Origin: Blastocatellia bacterium
Lineage (GTDB): Bacteria; Acidobacteriota; Blastocatellia; HR10; J050
DNA: 64,000 nt
Reading direction: 5' to 3'
NCBI GenBank assembly: GCA_025054955.1
Contig: JANWZE010000152.1
Coordinates: 1-64,000 of the forward strand
Shown: positions 17,391 through 26,341 of the stretch, in pieces
Layout: each line of letters starts with the position of its first letter
Numbering within the stretch: position 1 is the first letter of the stretch
Notes under the pieces: model-generated
What the model saw: only the letters and a program-made list of their open reading frames with translations
Told to the model about the DNA's origin: nothing
The model's database searches: none
Program-made: the position numbers and the translations under genes

Positions 17391-17966
17391 ATGCGTACAG
17401 CCAATGTCACCAGAGAAACGCGCGAGACGCAGATTTCTGTTCAGGTCAATGTGGATGGCAGCGGGCAGCATCAGGTTGACACTGAAGTCAAATTCCTCAC
17501 CCATCTTCTCGAGCTGCTGGCCACACACAGCCTGTTCGACATTACGGTTCACGCGCGGGGCGACCTCGTTCATCATCTGGTCGAAGATGTGGCGTTGACG
17601 CTCGGCCAAGCACTGAACCAAGCGCTCGGTGATCGGACGGGCATCGCTCGATTCGGCTGGGCGATGGTTCCACTGGACGAGTCGCTCGCCTACGCGAGCG
17701 TTGATCTGGCTCGACGACCATACCACGTGATTGACCTGAAAATTGACAAGAATGGCGTCGAAGATATGGCTCGCGAGGACATCTACCACTTCACACGCTC
17801 GCTGGCCACAGCCATGGAAGCAACCGTTCATATCATTGTCCAACACGGCGACAATGATCATCACAAAATCGAATCGGGGATCAAGGCATTGGCATGGGCG
17901 TTGCGTCAGGCCGTTGCTCACGATCCACGACGCAGCGGTGTGCCCAGTTCCAAGGGGGTCATCTGA
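17391..17966 (+). CDS. hisB: Imidazoleglycerol-phosphate dehydratase HisB (divergent form)
   Basis: Dehydrates IGP to imidazole-acetol phosphate; a manganese enzyme. 191 aa, the dehydratase alone without the phosphatase domain found in enterobacterial HisB. Recognisable features are TRETRETQISVQVNVDG, HHLVEDVALTLGQAL (metal ligands HHxxED), ARFGWAMVPLDESLA, DNDHHKIESGIKALAWALRQAV and the terminal PSSKGV. The usual GFFDHML is VKFLTHLL here, so the Asp is Thr. Three or so residues are also missing just before the first HH motif. The metal-binding histidines and glutamates are retained, so it is probably an active subfamily variant. Its stop overlaps the hisH start. Confidence 0.88.
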   Translation: MRTANVTRETRETQISVQVNVDGSGQHQVDTEVKFLTHLLELLATHSLFDITVHARGDLVHHLVEDVALTLGQALNQALGDRTGIARFGWAMVPLDESLAYASVDLARRPYHVIDLKIDKNGVEDMAREDIYHFTRSLATAMEATVHIIVQHGDNDHHKIESGIKALAWALRQAVAHDPRRSGVPSSKGVI

Positions 17967-18571
17967 TGACGCGCATCCTGATCCTTGATTACGGCGTCGG
18001 CAATCTGTTTAGCCTCAGCAGCGCGATTGAGCGAGAAGGCGCCACGCCACTGATCAGCGCCGAGATTCCATCCGATCTCTCTTTCGACGGACTGATCTTG
18101 CCTGGTGTAGGGAATTTCTCGCCGGTCGCTGCCCGGCTCCGCGGGCTGCGTGAGCCAATCGAACGAGTCGTTGAAAGCGGGCGTCCCCTGCTGGGCGTGT
18201 GTCTTGGCATGCAAATTCTTTTCCATCGTAGCGAAGAAGGCGAAGGCGAAGGACTGGGCTTGATCGCCGGAGACGTAGTGAAGTTGCCCGCTTTCGTCAA
18301 GACGCCACACATGGGCTGGAATAACCTTGAGCGAGTTCGATTGCATCCACTGCTTGACGAGGTTGCTGACGACGGCTGGGTTTATTTCGTTCATTCGTAC
18401 TATCCGCAACCAGAAGATGAACAAGTAGTGCTGGCACGAACACACTACGGCATTTCATTCCCGGTGATGGTTGCGCGCGAGAACGTCTACGGGATGCAGT
18501 TTCATCCTGAAAAATCCGGTCAAACAGGCCGGACCGTGCTGAGAAATTTTTTGCGCCTCTGCGCGCGTTAG
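17966..18571 (+). CDS. hisH: Imidazole glycerol phosphate synthase glutaminase subunit HisH
   Basis: Class I glutamine amidotransferase that feeds ammonia to HisF. 201 aa. The ATG at 17966 overlaps the hisB stop (TGATG) and GGGGGT lies about seven bases upstream; the longer open frame inside hisB is not needed. Motifs: ILDYGVGNLFSLSSAIE, LPGVGNF (oxyanion strand), nucleophile Cys in LLGVCLGMQILF, YFVHSYY, and the His/Glu pair in GMQFHPEKSG. Translational coupling with hisB is likely. Confidence 0.95.
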   Translation: MTRILILDYGVGNLFSLSSAIEREGATPLISAEIPSDLSFDGLILPGVGNFSPVAARLRGLREPIERVVESGRPLLGVCLGMQILFHRSEEGEGEGLGLIAGDVVKLPAFVKTPHMGWNNLERVRLHPLLDEVADDGWVYFVHSYYPQPEDEQVVLARTHYGISFPVMVARENVYGMQFHPEKSGQTGRTVLRNFLRLCAR

Positions 18572-18605
18572 CCTAGCTCAGATCATTCAATGATGAGTCA
18601 CGAAC

Positions 18606-19331
18606 ATGGAGCTTATACCGGCAATTGATTTGATGGGCGGTCGCGTTGTTCGCTTGCGACGAGGTGATCCAAACCAGGCGACCGTTTATAGCGACGCTCC
18701 GGCGGCTGTTGCGCAACACTGGGAATCTTTGGGAGCCGATGCTCTTCACGTTGTTGATCTGGACAGCGCGTTGCAAGTAAGCAAGGAGCGGCAGACGTCG
18801 CTGATAAGCCAGATCGTCAAAGCCGTGCGTATTCCGGTGCAGGTCGGCGGCGGCATCCGTACCACGGAGCAGATCGCTGAGGTGCTCTCGACCGGCGCCA
18901 GTAAGGCAATTGTCGGGACCATGGCGTTGCAGAATCAACAGGAGCTTGAGATGGCGTTGCGCGAGTTTGGGGCGGAGCGCATCATGGTGGCGCTGGATTA
19001 TGCTGACGGACGAGTGAAGATCAAAGGGTGGCAGCAGGCGACCGACCTTGATCCCATTGAAGCGTTGCAACAGCTTTGCCGACGCGGCGCGCGACAATTT
19101 CTTATGACGGCAATCGCTCAAGACGGCACACTGGCCGGCGCCGATGTGGAAACGCTCGCCGGGGCTGTGCGTGTGGCCGACGCGCAGGTCTACGCCAGCG
19201 GCGGTATCGCAGGACTTGCTGATGTGCAGCGACTCAAACAAATTGGCGTGAAAGGAATCATCATCGGTAAGGCGCTATATGATGGGGTCGTCACCATGAA
19301 GCAACTTTCCGAATGGTGCATGGCTGATTGA
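18606..19331 (+). CDS. hisA: ProFAR isomerase HisA
   Basis: Isomerises ProFAR to PRFAR, a (beta/alpha)8 barrel of 241 aa. The two phosphate-binding half-barrel motifs are clear: VQVGGGIRTTEQI with TGASKAIVGT in the first half, and YASGGIAGLADV with GVKGIIIGKALYDG in the second. Catalytic Asp residues are in IPAIDLMGGRVVRL (Asp8) and in TAIAQDGTLAG. hisF begins seven bases after its stop. Confidence 0.95.
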   Translation: MELIPAIDLMGGRVVRLRRGDPNQATVYSDAPAAVAQHWESLGADALHVVDLDSALQVSKERQTSLISQIVKAVRIPVQVGGGIRTTEQIAEVLSTGASKAIVGTMALQNQQELEMALREFGAERIMVALDYADGRVKIKGWQQATDLDPIEALQQLCRRGARQFLMTAIAQDGTLAGADVETLAGAVRVADAQVYASGGIAGLADVQRLKQIGVKGIIIGKALYDGVVTMKQLSEWCMAD

Positions 19332-19338
19332 AGAGTTT

Positions 19339-20121
19339 ATGCCACTGGTCAAACGAATCATTCCCTGTTTGGACGTCCATGAAGGTCGTGTGTTGAAAGG
19401 CGTGCGATTTCGGCAACTGAAAGATGCCGGTGACCCGGTTGAGCTGGCCAAGCGGTATCGCGATGATGGCGCCGATGAGTTGGTCTTTTTAGACATCACC
19501 GCGTCGGTTGAGAAGCGGGCCACGTTGAGTCGTTTGGTCAGCCAGGTCGCGCGACAACTCGATATTCCCTTCACCGTTGGCGGCGGGATCAAAACGATTG
19601 AGGATGCGCGTGTCATTTTGTGTAGTGGCGCCGATAAAATCTCAATCAATACGGCGGCCGTTGAGCGCCCTGAGTTCATCACCGAGTTGGCTGAGTTGTT
19701 CGGCAGGCAGTGTGTGGTAGTGGCAATTGACGCCAAACGACATCCGACATCGGCTCCATTCAGCCGCCAGCGTTTATTCGACGTGTACACCTACGGTGGA
19801 CGGCAACCAACGAATCGGGGCGTTCTGCAATGGGCTGCTGAAGCCGAGCAACGAGGCGCCGGCGAATTGCTGGTCACATCTATTGATCAGGATGGAACGG
19901 CGCAAGGCTATGACATCGCTTTGCTGGAAGCCGTGGCGGAAACGGTTCACATCCCCATCATTGCTAGTGGCGGCTGTGGTCAACCTATACACATCTACGA
20001 AGCCCTTGCTCACGGCAAAGCCGATGCCGCGTTGGCTGCCTCCATTTTTCACTTTGACACCTATCCGATTCCTTTGGTCAAGCGATTCCTCGCTGAACGA
20101 GGCATCCAGGTGAGGCTATGA
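19339..20121 (+). CDS. hisF: Imidazole glycerol phosphate synthase cyclase subunit HisF
   Basis: Uses ammonia from HisH to convert PRFAR to imidazole glycerol phosphate and AICAR. 260 aa barrel with [18 protein letters not shown] (catalytic Asp11), [33 protein letters not shown], the second catalytic Asp in [13 protein letters not shown], and [13 protein letters not shown] links to the purine genes found elsewhere in the window. It overlaps hisI by four bases (ATGA), implying coupled translation. Confidence 0.96.
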   Translation: MPLVKRIIPCLDVHEGRVLKGVRFRQLKDAGDPVELAKRYRDDGADELVFLDITASVEKRATLSRLVSQVARQLDIPFTVGGGIKTIEDARVILCSGADKISINTAAVERPEFITELAELFGRQCVVVAIDAKRHPTSAPFSRQRLFDVYTYGGRQPTNRGVLQWAAEAEQRGAGELLVTSIDQDGTAQGYDIALLEAVAETVHIPIIASGGCGQPIHIYEALAHGKADAALAASIFHFDTYPIPLVKRFLAERGIQVRL

Positions 20122-20453
20122 AGAGTATCCCAGTCGAACAACTTGATTTTCAGAAAGGCAACGGGTTAATCCCTGTCATCGCGCAAGACGCGACTACAGG
20201 AGAAGTGCTCATGCTGGCTTATGCCAACCGGGAAGCGCTTCGGCTCACGCTAGAAACCGGCTACGCCCACTACTGGAGCCGCTCCCGACAACAACTATGG
20301 AAAAAGGGGGCTTCATCGGGTCACTTGCAAAGAGTTCAACAAGTGCTGGCCGATTGCGACCAGGACACGCTCCTTTACCGGGTGGAGCAAACAGGGCCAG
20401 CCTGCCACACTGGTGAACGAAGTTGTTTCTTTCAATCGGTGCACACAACATGA
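20118..20453 (+). CDS. hisI: Phosphoribosyl-AMP cyclohydrolase HisI
   Basis: Opens the purine ring of phosphoribosyl-AMP, third step of histidine synthesis; zinc/magnesium enzyme. 111 aa with [29 protein letters not shown] (substrate loop) and zinc-site cysteines in [26 protein letters not shown]. It ends after this domain, so it is not fused to HisE. No hisE (PR-ATP pyrophosphatase) is visible in the window, so it must be elsewhere. It is the last gene of the his cluster. Confidence 0.95.
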   Translation: MKSIPVEQLDFQKGNGLIPVIAQDATTGEVLMLAYANREALRLTLETGYAHYWSRSRQQLWKKGASSGHLQRVQQVLADCDQDTLLYRVEQTGPACHTGERSCFFQSVHTT

Positions 20454-20523
20454 GGGCCTCCGTTTCAATCCTGCAACATCTGCTTAATATTTGAAACAAC
20501 TGAATTTAGACTCGAATTTTTTC

Positions 20524-20552
20524 TTGACGATAAGCGCGTTCTCGTGTATTTA
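20524..20552 (+). promoter_or_regulatory. Predicted sigma70-type promoter for the AAA+ ATPase
   Basis: TTGACG (20524-20529) and TATTTA (20547-20552) are separated by 17 bases, in the 268-bp gap after hisI. This would give a leader of about 160 bases to the ATPase gene starting at 20722. Motif-based only. Confidence 0.5.
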
Positions 20553-20721
20553 ATAACTGTCAAGGCAGTAGGAGCGAGGGAAGCCAACTCATGCAAGGTA
20601 GCCCGTCAGGACAACTGTGCGTGGCATTTTCAGCGGTTGGCACAGGCCAGGGTTCAACGGCAAAAGCTGAACTGAACCCAGAGGAAAAAACACAACATAC
20701 TCTGAGGCTCGAAGGTAACCT

Positions 20722-22140
20722 ATGTCGAATAATCAACTCCACTCCACAGCAAGTTGGCAATCTGATTTGATTCGGACGAGCTTACCGGCGGAGTATCCGC
20801 CCGTGCCCTCATCGTTTGAAGAGCTTGGTTTAGAGCAAGACCTGTTAGTGCAATTGCTCGTGAAAACCCTCTATGTTGTCGGCGAGTTGACAGAAGCGTC
20901 TGCGGCGCAACGGTTGAAAGTGCCTTATGCCATTGTTGAAGAGTTGTTCCGCGTGCTACGCACGGAAAAATTGTGCGAGGTCAAAGGACTCAGTGGCGCG
21001 CGTGGCATTCTCTATCGTTACAACCTGACAGAGCTAGGCCGCGCGCGCGCACGCGACTACATGGAAGTCAGCCAATATGTCGGACCAGCGCCGGTGCCGC
21101 TGATTCAGTACGAGGCAATGATGGCTCGCCAATCGGTGCTGAACGTTCGCATCAACCGGCGGATGCTCGAAGCTGGCGTGACACATCTGGTGTTGCCGAC
21201 GTCACTGATTAACCAACTGGGTGAAGCGGTCAATTCCGGTTGGCCGATTTTCCTGTATGGCGAGCCAGGCAATGGTAAAACGGCATTGGCTGAGGCCATC
21301 GGCGAGATGCTCGGCAGCGTGGCCGGCGGCGAGATGTTCATCCCCTATGCCATCGAGATTGATAATCAGATCATTCAGGTTTATGACCCTGTCACGCACG
21401 TTGCTCTGGAAGTGGTCAGTGGCAATCCCAGCTCACTGATTGAGATCGAATCAGACACGGAGTATGACACGCGCTGGGTCCTCTGCAAACGACCGATTGT
21501 TTTCACCGGCGGCGAATTGACGCTGCCGATGTTGGACCTTTCATTCAATCCCATTTCCAAATACTACGAAGCACCTCCCCAGGTCAAAGCCAGCGGCGGC
21601 GTCTTCATCGTTGACGACTTCGGACGTCAACAGGTTCAACCGCAAGACTTGCTCAACCGCTGGATCGTGCCATTGGAAAAACGTGTAGACTACCTGACCC
21701 TGCACACGGGCAAAAAGTTCCGTGTTCCGTTTGATACCATCGTGGTATTTGCCACGAACCTTGAACCAAGCAAGCTAGCTGATGAAGCTTTCCTGCGACG
21801 TATCCGCAACAAGATTTTCGTCGGCGATCCATCGCTGGATATTTACACGGAAATTTTCAAACGACTCTGCGAGAAGAAGGGTATCCCGTTCGAGCCGGAA
21901 GCCATTGACTACTTGTACAACGAATACTACTTGAAGTACGGCATCGGCATGAGGAGTTGTCAACCACGCGATATTATTGAGCAAATCATGAGCATCGCCA
22001 AGTTCAACGAAATTCCACCCTCACTAGACCGAGACCTGATTGATCGAGCGTGCCAGATTTACTTCATGCTCAAGCCACCAGACCAAGACCTCAGCAGTAT
22101 CTACGAATCGGTGCCCAGCCGTCATACCAACCATTTTTGA
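20722..22140 (+). CDS. AAA+ ATPase with N-terminal winged-helix-like domain
   Basis: 472-aa cytoplasmic ATPase. Residues ~25-110 look like a winged helix (repeated short helices ending in GILYRYNLTELGRARARDY). The AAA+ module follows, with Walker A GEPGNGKTAL near residue 180, a Walker B VFIVDDFG near 297 and sensor-1-like VVFATNLEPSKLADEAFLRRIRNKI. GAAGGT precedes the ATG. The next gene is convergent, so it is probably a single-gene unit. I do not recognise a named function; similar ATPases act as remodelling or MoxR-like chaperones. The winged helix could bind DNA or a partner. Confidence 0.75.
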   Translation: MSNNQLHSTASWQSDLIRTSLPAEYPPVPSSFEELGLEQDLLVQLLVKTLYVVGELTEASAAQRLKVPYAIVEELFRVLRTEKLCEVKGLSGARGILYRYNLTELGRARARDYMEVSQYVGPAPVPLIQYEAMMARQSVLNVRINRRMLEAGVTHLVLPTSLINQLGEAVNSGWPIFLYGEPGNGKTALAEAIGEMLGSVAGGEMFIPYAIEIDNQIIQVYDPVTHVALEVVSGNPSSLIEIESDTEYDTRWVLCKRPIVFTGGELTLPMLDLSFNPISKYYEAPPQVKASGGVFIVDDFGRQQVQPQDLLNRWIVPLEKRVDYLTLHTGKKFRVPFDTIVVFATNLEPSKLADEAFLRRIRNKIFVGDPSLDIYTEIFKRLCEKKGIPFEPEAIDYLYNEYYLKYGIGMRSCQPRDIIEQIMSIAKFNEIPPSLDRDLIDRACQIYFMLKPPDQDLSSIYESVPSRHTNHF

Positions 22141-22167
22141 GCCTACAACCGAAGAGGGTTTAACGCC

Positions 22168-22228
22168 AAGAGAGCAAGGTCGCCAGCCGATACACGTTAT
22201 TGAATCGAGCTGGCGACGTTGGTCTCTT
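22168..22228. terminator. Long hairpin between convergent genes
   Basis: Arms 22168-22187 and 22209-22228 are complementary at 18 of 20 positions (AAGAGAGCAAGGTCGCCAGC against GCTGGCGACGTTGGTCTCTT), with a 21-base loop. It lies between the AAA+ ATPase and the aminotransferase, which converge, so a bidirectional terminator is a reasonable guess although no long T-run follows. The remainder of the ~215-bp gap shows nothing else. Confidence 0.5.
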
Positions 22229-22355
22229 GCCAATCCGTGTTGGCGATTGGCAGGCGCGGCGTGCCCGAATGGATATACGACCCAATATGTCAATGCGCGA
22301 GTTCGTATCTGCCAGATTCGCAGGCACGACAGCCATGTTTTGCTTCAGGCGTTAA

Positions 22356-23522
22356 TCAATCCCCGACTCGATGCAATATCTTCTCGATGCCAGCCTGAAA
22401 TACATCGGGCGGCGGTAGCAAACTAGCGACCAAATATCCATCAGCAGCAAAGTCGAAGAAGTAGCCTGGATGAATCAACACGCCGTCTTGCTCAAGCAGC
22501 GTCAGTACCAGCTCTTCCTCGGGGTATGTACAGGGAACACGAATAACCGCATACCAGCCGCCCTCTGCATCCAGACATTCGCACGTCGAAGTGGCTTTCA
22601 ATCGGTTGAGCAGGTACTGACGATTAACCAATACGCGACTCAGAATTGGTTGACTGAGCCGAACGCGTTGCGCCATCCAGCGCGGCAAAGCGTGTTGCAC
22701 AGGTGTATTGACAGACAGATAAGTATCGGCGATGACCTCCAATCGAGCCAACGCCTCGCCGAGCAGACCGGCGGGACCGCTCGCACAAAGCCATGCTAGC
22801 TTCATCTGCGGCAAGCCTAGCAACTTGGAGATGCCACCAAGCGCAAAAGCCAGCACATCAGTCGCGCCAGCCACCGTGACCACGCGATCAGCATTGGTCG
22901 AGAATGGATAATCGGCAAAAACTTCGTCGCAGATGAGCGCCAGACCATGCGCGCGACAGGCAGCGACCAGCTCGCTCAATTCTTGACGGTGCAACCACGA
23001 GCCGGTCGGATTGTTGGGACTGACGACCACAATGGCCCGCGTCCGAGCCGTGATCAACCGGTGGATGTCAGTCAGATCAATATGCCACTGGCCGCTGTAG
23101 ACCAACGGATATGCAACCAGCTCGACGTCATTGATTGTTGCCAGGAAATCCAACAGCGGATAGCTCGGTCGTGGCACAAGCACGCAGTCGCCCGGATTGG
23201 CCAACAGGCGAAACAGGAATGAATAGGCTTCGCTCGTGCTGGCGGTTAATATGATTTGGTCAGGATCAACAGAAACGCCTTTGCCGGCGTAATAGGCAGC
23301 GACTGCCTGCCGCGCTGGCAACATGCCTTTTGGCGATGGTTCGTAAACAAGGCTTTCAGGTTTGCCTAAGACCGAGAGAATGTCGTCGGGATAGCTCAAG
23401 CCGCAGCGCGTCGGATTTGATTCGGTCAAATCCAGGATCGGCAGCCCGGCGCGGCGCCGTGCCTCGAGCTGTTGACTCAACTTGTTCGGCGTCAATTTCC
23501 AGTCAGTGCGTGAGGCCCACAT
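22356..23522 (-). CDS. Class I/II PLP-dependent aminotransferase
   Basis: 388-aa fold-type I aminotransferase. The ATG at 23522 (MWASRTDWKLTPNKL) is preferred over the TTG at 23561 because the conserved start region ILDLTESNPTRCG follows at the family's usual distance. Motifs: TASTSEAYSFLFRLL, PRPSYPLLD, VVSPNNPTGSWL, ICDEVFADY (PLP Asp) and the Schiff-base Lys in GGISKLLGLPQMKLAW. The C-terminal EGGWYAVIRVP supports an alanine/aspartate-type subgroup. The amino donor cannot be fixed from sequence. No operon partner is adjacent. Confidence 0.88.
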   Translation of the reverse strand: MWASRTDWKLTPNKLSQQLEARRRAGLPILDLTESNPTRCGLSYPDDILSVLGKPESLVYEPSPKGMLPARQAVAAYYAGKGVSVDPDQIILTASTSEAYSFLFRLLANPGDCVLVPRPSYPLLDFLATINDVELVAYPLVYSGQWHIDLTDIHRLITARTRAIVVVSPNNPTGSWLHRQELSELVAACRAHGLALICDEVFADYPFSTNADRVVTVAGATDVLAFALGGISKLLGLPQMKLAWLCASGPAGLLGEALARLEVIADTYLSVNTPVQHALPRWMAQRVRLSQPILSRVLVNRQYLLNRLKATSTCECLDAEGGWYAVIRVPCTYPEEELVLTLLEQDGVLIHPGYFFDFAADGYLVASLLPPPDVFQAGIEKILHRVGD

Positions 23523-23922
23523 CAGGGCATTAGAATACAATGGAGCGGGTACGATGACCAAGCGTGCGCTTTAGCGCCGGTGATTTTGCCTAGCAAAAAT
23601 CAATGCGGAAGAGCAGCGACCAAATCCATCACGCAGCGTCTAGCTGATGCTGCCAGCTTGGCCAAGATGCGCAAATTCTACACCCCGGCGATGAATACCA
23701 AATCAGCAGCCGTCTACTTTGAACCTAACGCACTCAAATCAACCCAACATCACGGTGATGCGATCCATCACCGCGTGGCCTACCGACTCAGTCATCTGGC
23801 CAAGCTGCTGAAGCTGACGGCTGGAGCCGGCTGCGGCAGCGACGGTCTCTCACGGCGATGCCTGCCTCTTCGGTGATGGCATTGCCAATCTGAATCAATT
23901 CGGCTCCCTCAGCGCCAGCCTG
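23523..23922. other. Gene-free 400-bp stretch with a short repeat
   Basis: No convincing gene. A 98-codon open frame on the plus strand (23580-23876) has no ribosome site or recognisable domain. TCACGGCGATGCCTGC occurs at 23850-23865 and again, 73 bp later, at 23923-23938, where it covers the last codons and stop of the cytochrome gene. Confidence 0.6.
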
Positions 23923-24738
23923 TCACGGCGATGCCTGCGGATAGAGCTTCTTCATCAGTTGATCTTTGACTTTGGTTCCTGCCTCGAATGAGGCGTCGGC
24001 TTTCTCTCGCGCAGCGGCGAAATTCAACGCATGCCACTGAGTTTTGCCTGCTTTCAACAGGCTCCGAACCGTCTTCATTTGGTCTGTTTCCTTCGTCAGG
24101 TCCAGCTTTTTATCCTGACCAACTTCCAGCAACCGGTCTGCCCAGATGAGCATCGCATTGGCACGACTGATGGCTTCCATCACCTCCTGTGCCTTTTGTG
24201 GAATTTCGGGTCGAGCCGGTAACGGGCCGTTGATGGTGTTGTGACAACTCGCGCACAAGGCAGCGGCTTGCGTCGGCGAATGCACAACGGCTGACGCCAT
24301 GTGGGCATGACAGGTCGTGCAGTTGGGGCCTAACCCGGACGCCTTCAATTTTTCGTAATGCCGACTCGTCGTGAACGCGGCGACAGTTTCGGCATGGCAG
24401 GTTCCACACGTTTGCGGCAATTGATTGGGATGAACTTTGCTCTGTGGATTGGCCACCGGCAGCACAATCTCCTGATGCGATTTGGCCTTGTCCTTCACCG
24501 TCGGGTCGCCGCCGTGGCATTGCTCACAGCCGACAAGATGGTCGCGATGTACCGACACATGCCATTCAAAATAGCGATTACTCACCGACAACGGCGACTT
24601 GATCTGAGCATGACACGTGACGCACGTATTCTGTGGCAAGATATTCTGGCTCTGCTGCTCGGGCTTGGCCGTCAACCAGCCGGGCAGAAGCGCCAGCCAC
24701 AGCGCCAGAACGAAAAGCGTGCAGAGTTGTTTGCACAT
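23923..24738 (-). CDS. Secreted pentaheme cytochrome c
   Basis: 271-aa exported electron carrier. The start at 24738 is chosen because GGAGG lies about ten bases upstream and a clean signal peptide follows (MCKQLCTLFVLALWLALLPGWLTA). Five CxxCH heme sites are visible in the first two-thirds: CVTCH, CEQCH, CGTCH, CTTCH and CASCH, with several extra His for distal ligation. The last ~90 residues are a heme-free helical domain (RANAMLIWADRLLEVGQ...AREKADASFEAG). It probably shuttles electrons in the periplasm. No terminal reductase or quinol oxidase is adjacent, so the partner is unknown. Confidence 0.9.
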   Translation of the reverse strand: MCKQLCTLFVLALWLALLPGWLTAKPEQQSQNILPQNTCVTCHAQIKSPLSVSNRYFEWHVSVHRDHLVGCEQCHGGDPTVKDKAKSHQEIVLPVANPQSKVHPNQLPQTCGTCHAETVAAFTTSRHYEKLKASGLGPNCTTCHAHMASAVVHSPTQAAALCASCHNTINGPLPARPEIPQKAQEVMEAISRANAMLIWADRLLEVGQDKKLDLTKETDQMKTVRSLLKAGKTQWHALNFAAAREKADASFEAGTKVKDQLMKKLYPQASP

Positions 24739-24949
24739 AGCTGTTGACCTCCATAGCCGAACGTAATACGTGAGAATGGATAATCGTTGCAAAGCCCATG
24801 CCGTAGCAGTTCAAGCGCAGCGCAGTCGGCTTCTTGTTGCCACCGAACGAGATGAACATGAATCAAGAGTAGGAGCAGAGGAGAATCAATCCGACAGGTG
24901 GAATTTTCACCACCTCAAACGGGCGATAAAACCCAACCTGATGAATTGC

Positions 24950-24978
24950 TTGACAGGCACAATAAGCTGTGCCAGCAT
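24950..24978 (+). promoter_or_regulatory. Possible purD promoter with overlapping dyad
   Basis: A perfect TTGACA (24950-24955) is followed after 17 bases by CAGCAT, a weak -10. The spacer contains the inverted repeat GGCACA-N6-TGTGCC (24956-24973), placed where a repressor could act. It ends about 20 bases before the purD ATG (24998). Confidence 0.4.
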
Positions 24979-24997
24979 CTGTGGCCTGAAGTGAGCG

Positions 24998-26281
24998 ATG
25001 AACGTTTTAGTCATTGGGTCAGGCGGACGCGAGCACGCGCTGGCGTGGAAACTCCAACAGAGCCGTCATACTTCACAGTTACTCTGCGCGCCAGGAAATG
25101 CAGGCATGGCGCAGATGGCTACGTGTCACTCACTTGACCTGACGCAGATCGAGCCGCTGCTTGCGTTAATAGAGTCAGCCTCCGTGGAGTTGACGATTGT
25201 AGGCCCTGAAGCGCCGTTGGTGGCCGGTGTTGTTGATGCATTGGCTTCGCGTGGGGTGAAAGTCCTCGGCCCAACGCGGGCAGCGGCGCAATTGGAAGGA
25301 TCAAAGGTTTTTGCCAAGGAGTTCATGGTGCGACATGGCATTCCGACGGCTCGGTTTCAGGTTTGTGATTCACCCGAAGCGGCGCGCCGCGTGATTGAAT
25401 CAGGCCAATTCGAGTTTCCGCTTGTGGTGAAGGCCGATGGACTGGCTGCCGGCAAAGGCGTGACAGTGGCTCATACGCGCCAACAGGCGCAAGAAGCGAT
25501 TGAACAGGCGATGGTGCGGCGCGTGTTCGGCGCTGCTGGCGACCGTGTGGTCATTGAAGAATGCCTGTTCGGGCGCGAGCGGAGCTTCTTGCTTTTCACC
25601 GATGGCGAAACGATCGCTCCGATGCCGGCGGCGCAGGATTACAAACGCGCGTATGATCACGATCAAGGCCCGAACACAGGCGGCATGGGAACAATTTCCT
25701 ATCCCGGCTTAGTTGATGACTCAACGTGGGCGATGATCGCTCAGACCATTGCTCGGCCGACCATCCAGGCAATGAGCCGAGAAGGCCATCCGTATCGAGG
25801 TGTGCTCTACATTGGCTTGATGTTCACGCAAGAAGGGCCGAAAGTGCTTGAATACAATGTGCGGATGGGCGATCCGGAAACGCAGGCGATCATGCCCCGC
25901 TTGGAAACCGATCTGGTGGAAATCAGTGAGGCCATTACAGCCGGTGAGTTATCCCGCATTGACCTGCGCTGGAACCAACGAGCGGTGGCCTGCGTAGTGA
26001 TAGCCTCCGGCGGCTATCCAGCAACTTATCAAACAGGGTTGCCGATTGACGGCCTTGAGGCGGCGGCAAGCATGCCAAACGTTGTTCTCTTTCATGCTGG
26101 AACAGCGACATCTGCTCAAGGGCAGATCATCACAGCCGGCGGGCGCGTGCTGGGCGTGACAGCCTGGGATGAAACGCTGCCGGCAGCCCTCGATCGCGCG
26201 TATGGCGCTGTCTCGCAGATTCACTTCGAGCAGATGCACTATCGGCGCGACATCGGACGCACAACGCCTCACCAAGGATGA
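24998..26281 (+). CDS. purD: Phosphoribosylamine-glycine ligase PurD
   Basis: ATP-grasp enzyme making GAR, second step of purine synthesis. 427 aa, family length. Motifs: VLVIGSGGREHALAWKL at the N-terminus, PLVVKADGLAAGKGVTVA (ATP-binding), QDYKRAYDHDQGPNTGGMG and EYNVRMGDPETQ with metal ligands (usually EFNVRFGDPETQ). It is monocistronic here; the other purine genes (purB, purS, purQ) are 33 kb away. A 6-bp-stem hairpin (26284-26299) follows the stop. Confidence 0.95.
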   Translation: MNVLVIGSGGREHALAWKLQQSRHTSQLLCAPGNAGMAQMATCHSLDLTQIEPLLALIESASVELTIVGPEAPLVAGVVDALASRGVKVLGPTRAAAQLEGSKVFAKEFMVRHGIPTARFQVCDSPEAARRVIESGQFEFPLVVKADGLAAGKGVTVAHTRQQAQEAIEQAMVRRVFGAAGDRVVIEECLFGRERSFLLFTDGETIAPMPAAQDYKRAYDHDQGPNTGGMGTISYPGLVDDSTWAMIAQTIARPTIQAMSREGHPYRGVLYIGLMFTQEGPKVLEYNVRMGDPETQAIMPRLETDLVEISEAITAGELSRIDLRWNQRAVACVVIASGGYPATYQTGLPIDGLEAAASMPNVVLFHAGTATSAQGQIITAGGRVLGVTAWDETLPAALDRAYGAVSQIHFEQMHYRRDIGRTTPHQG

Positions 26282-26283
26282 GA

Positions 26284-26299
26284 GAGACGCGAGCGTCTC
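26284..26299. terminator. Hairpin just after purD
   Basis: GAGACG-CGAG-CGTCTC forms a perfect 6-bp stem two bases after the purD stop codon. There is no T-run, so a Rho-independent terminator is only weakly supported. Confidence 0.35.
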
Positions 26300-26341
26300 A
26301 GAGCCAAACGCTTGAGCAATGCCCACACCTGCAAACATCCG

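Noticed and set aside
23580-23876. 98-codon plus-strand frame in the gap before the cytochrome gene
   Set aside because: No ribosome site, domain or coding character; it overlaps a short repeated sequence.
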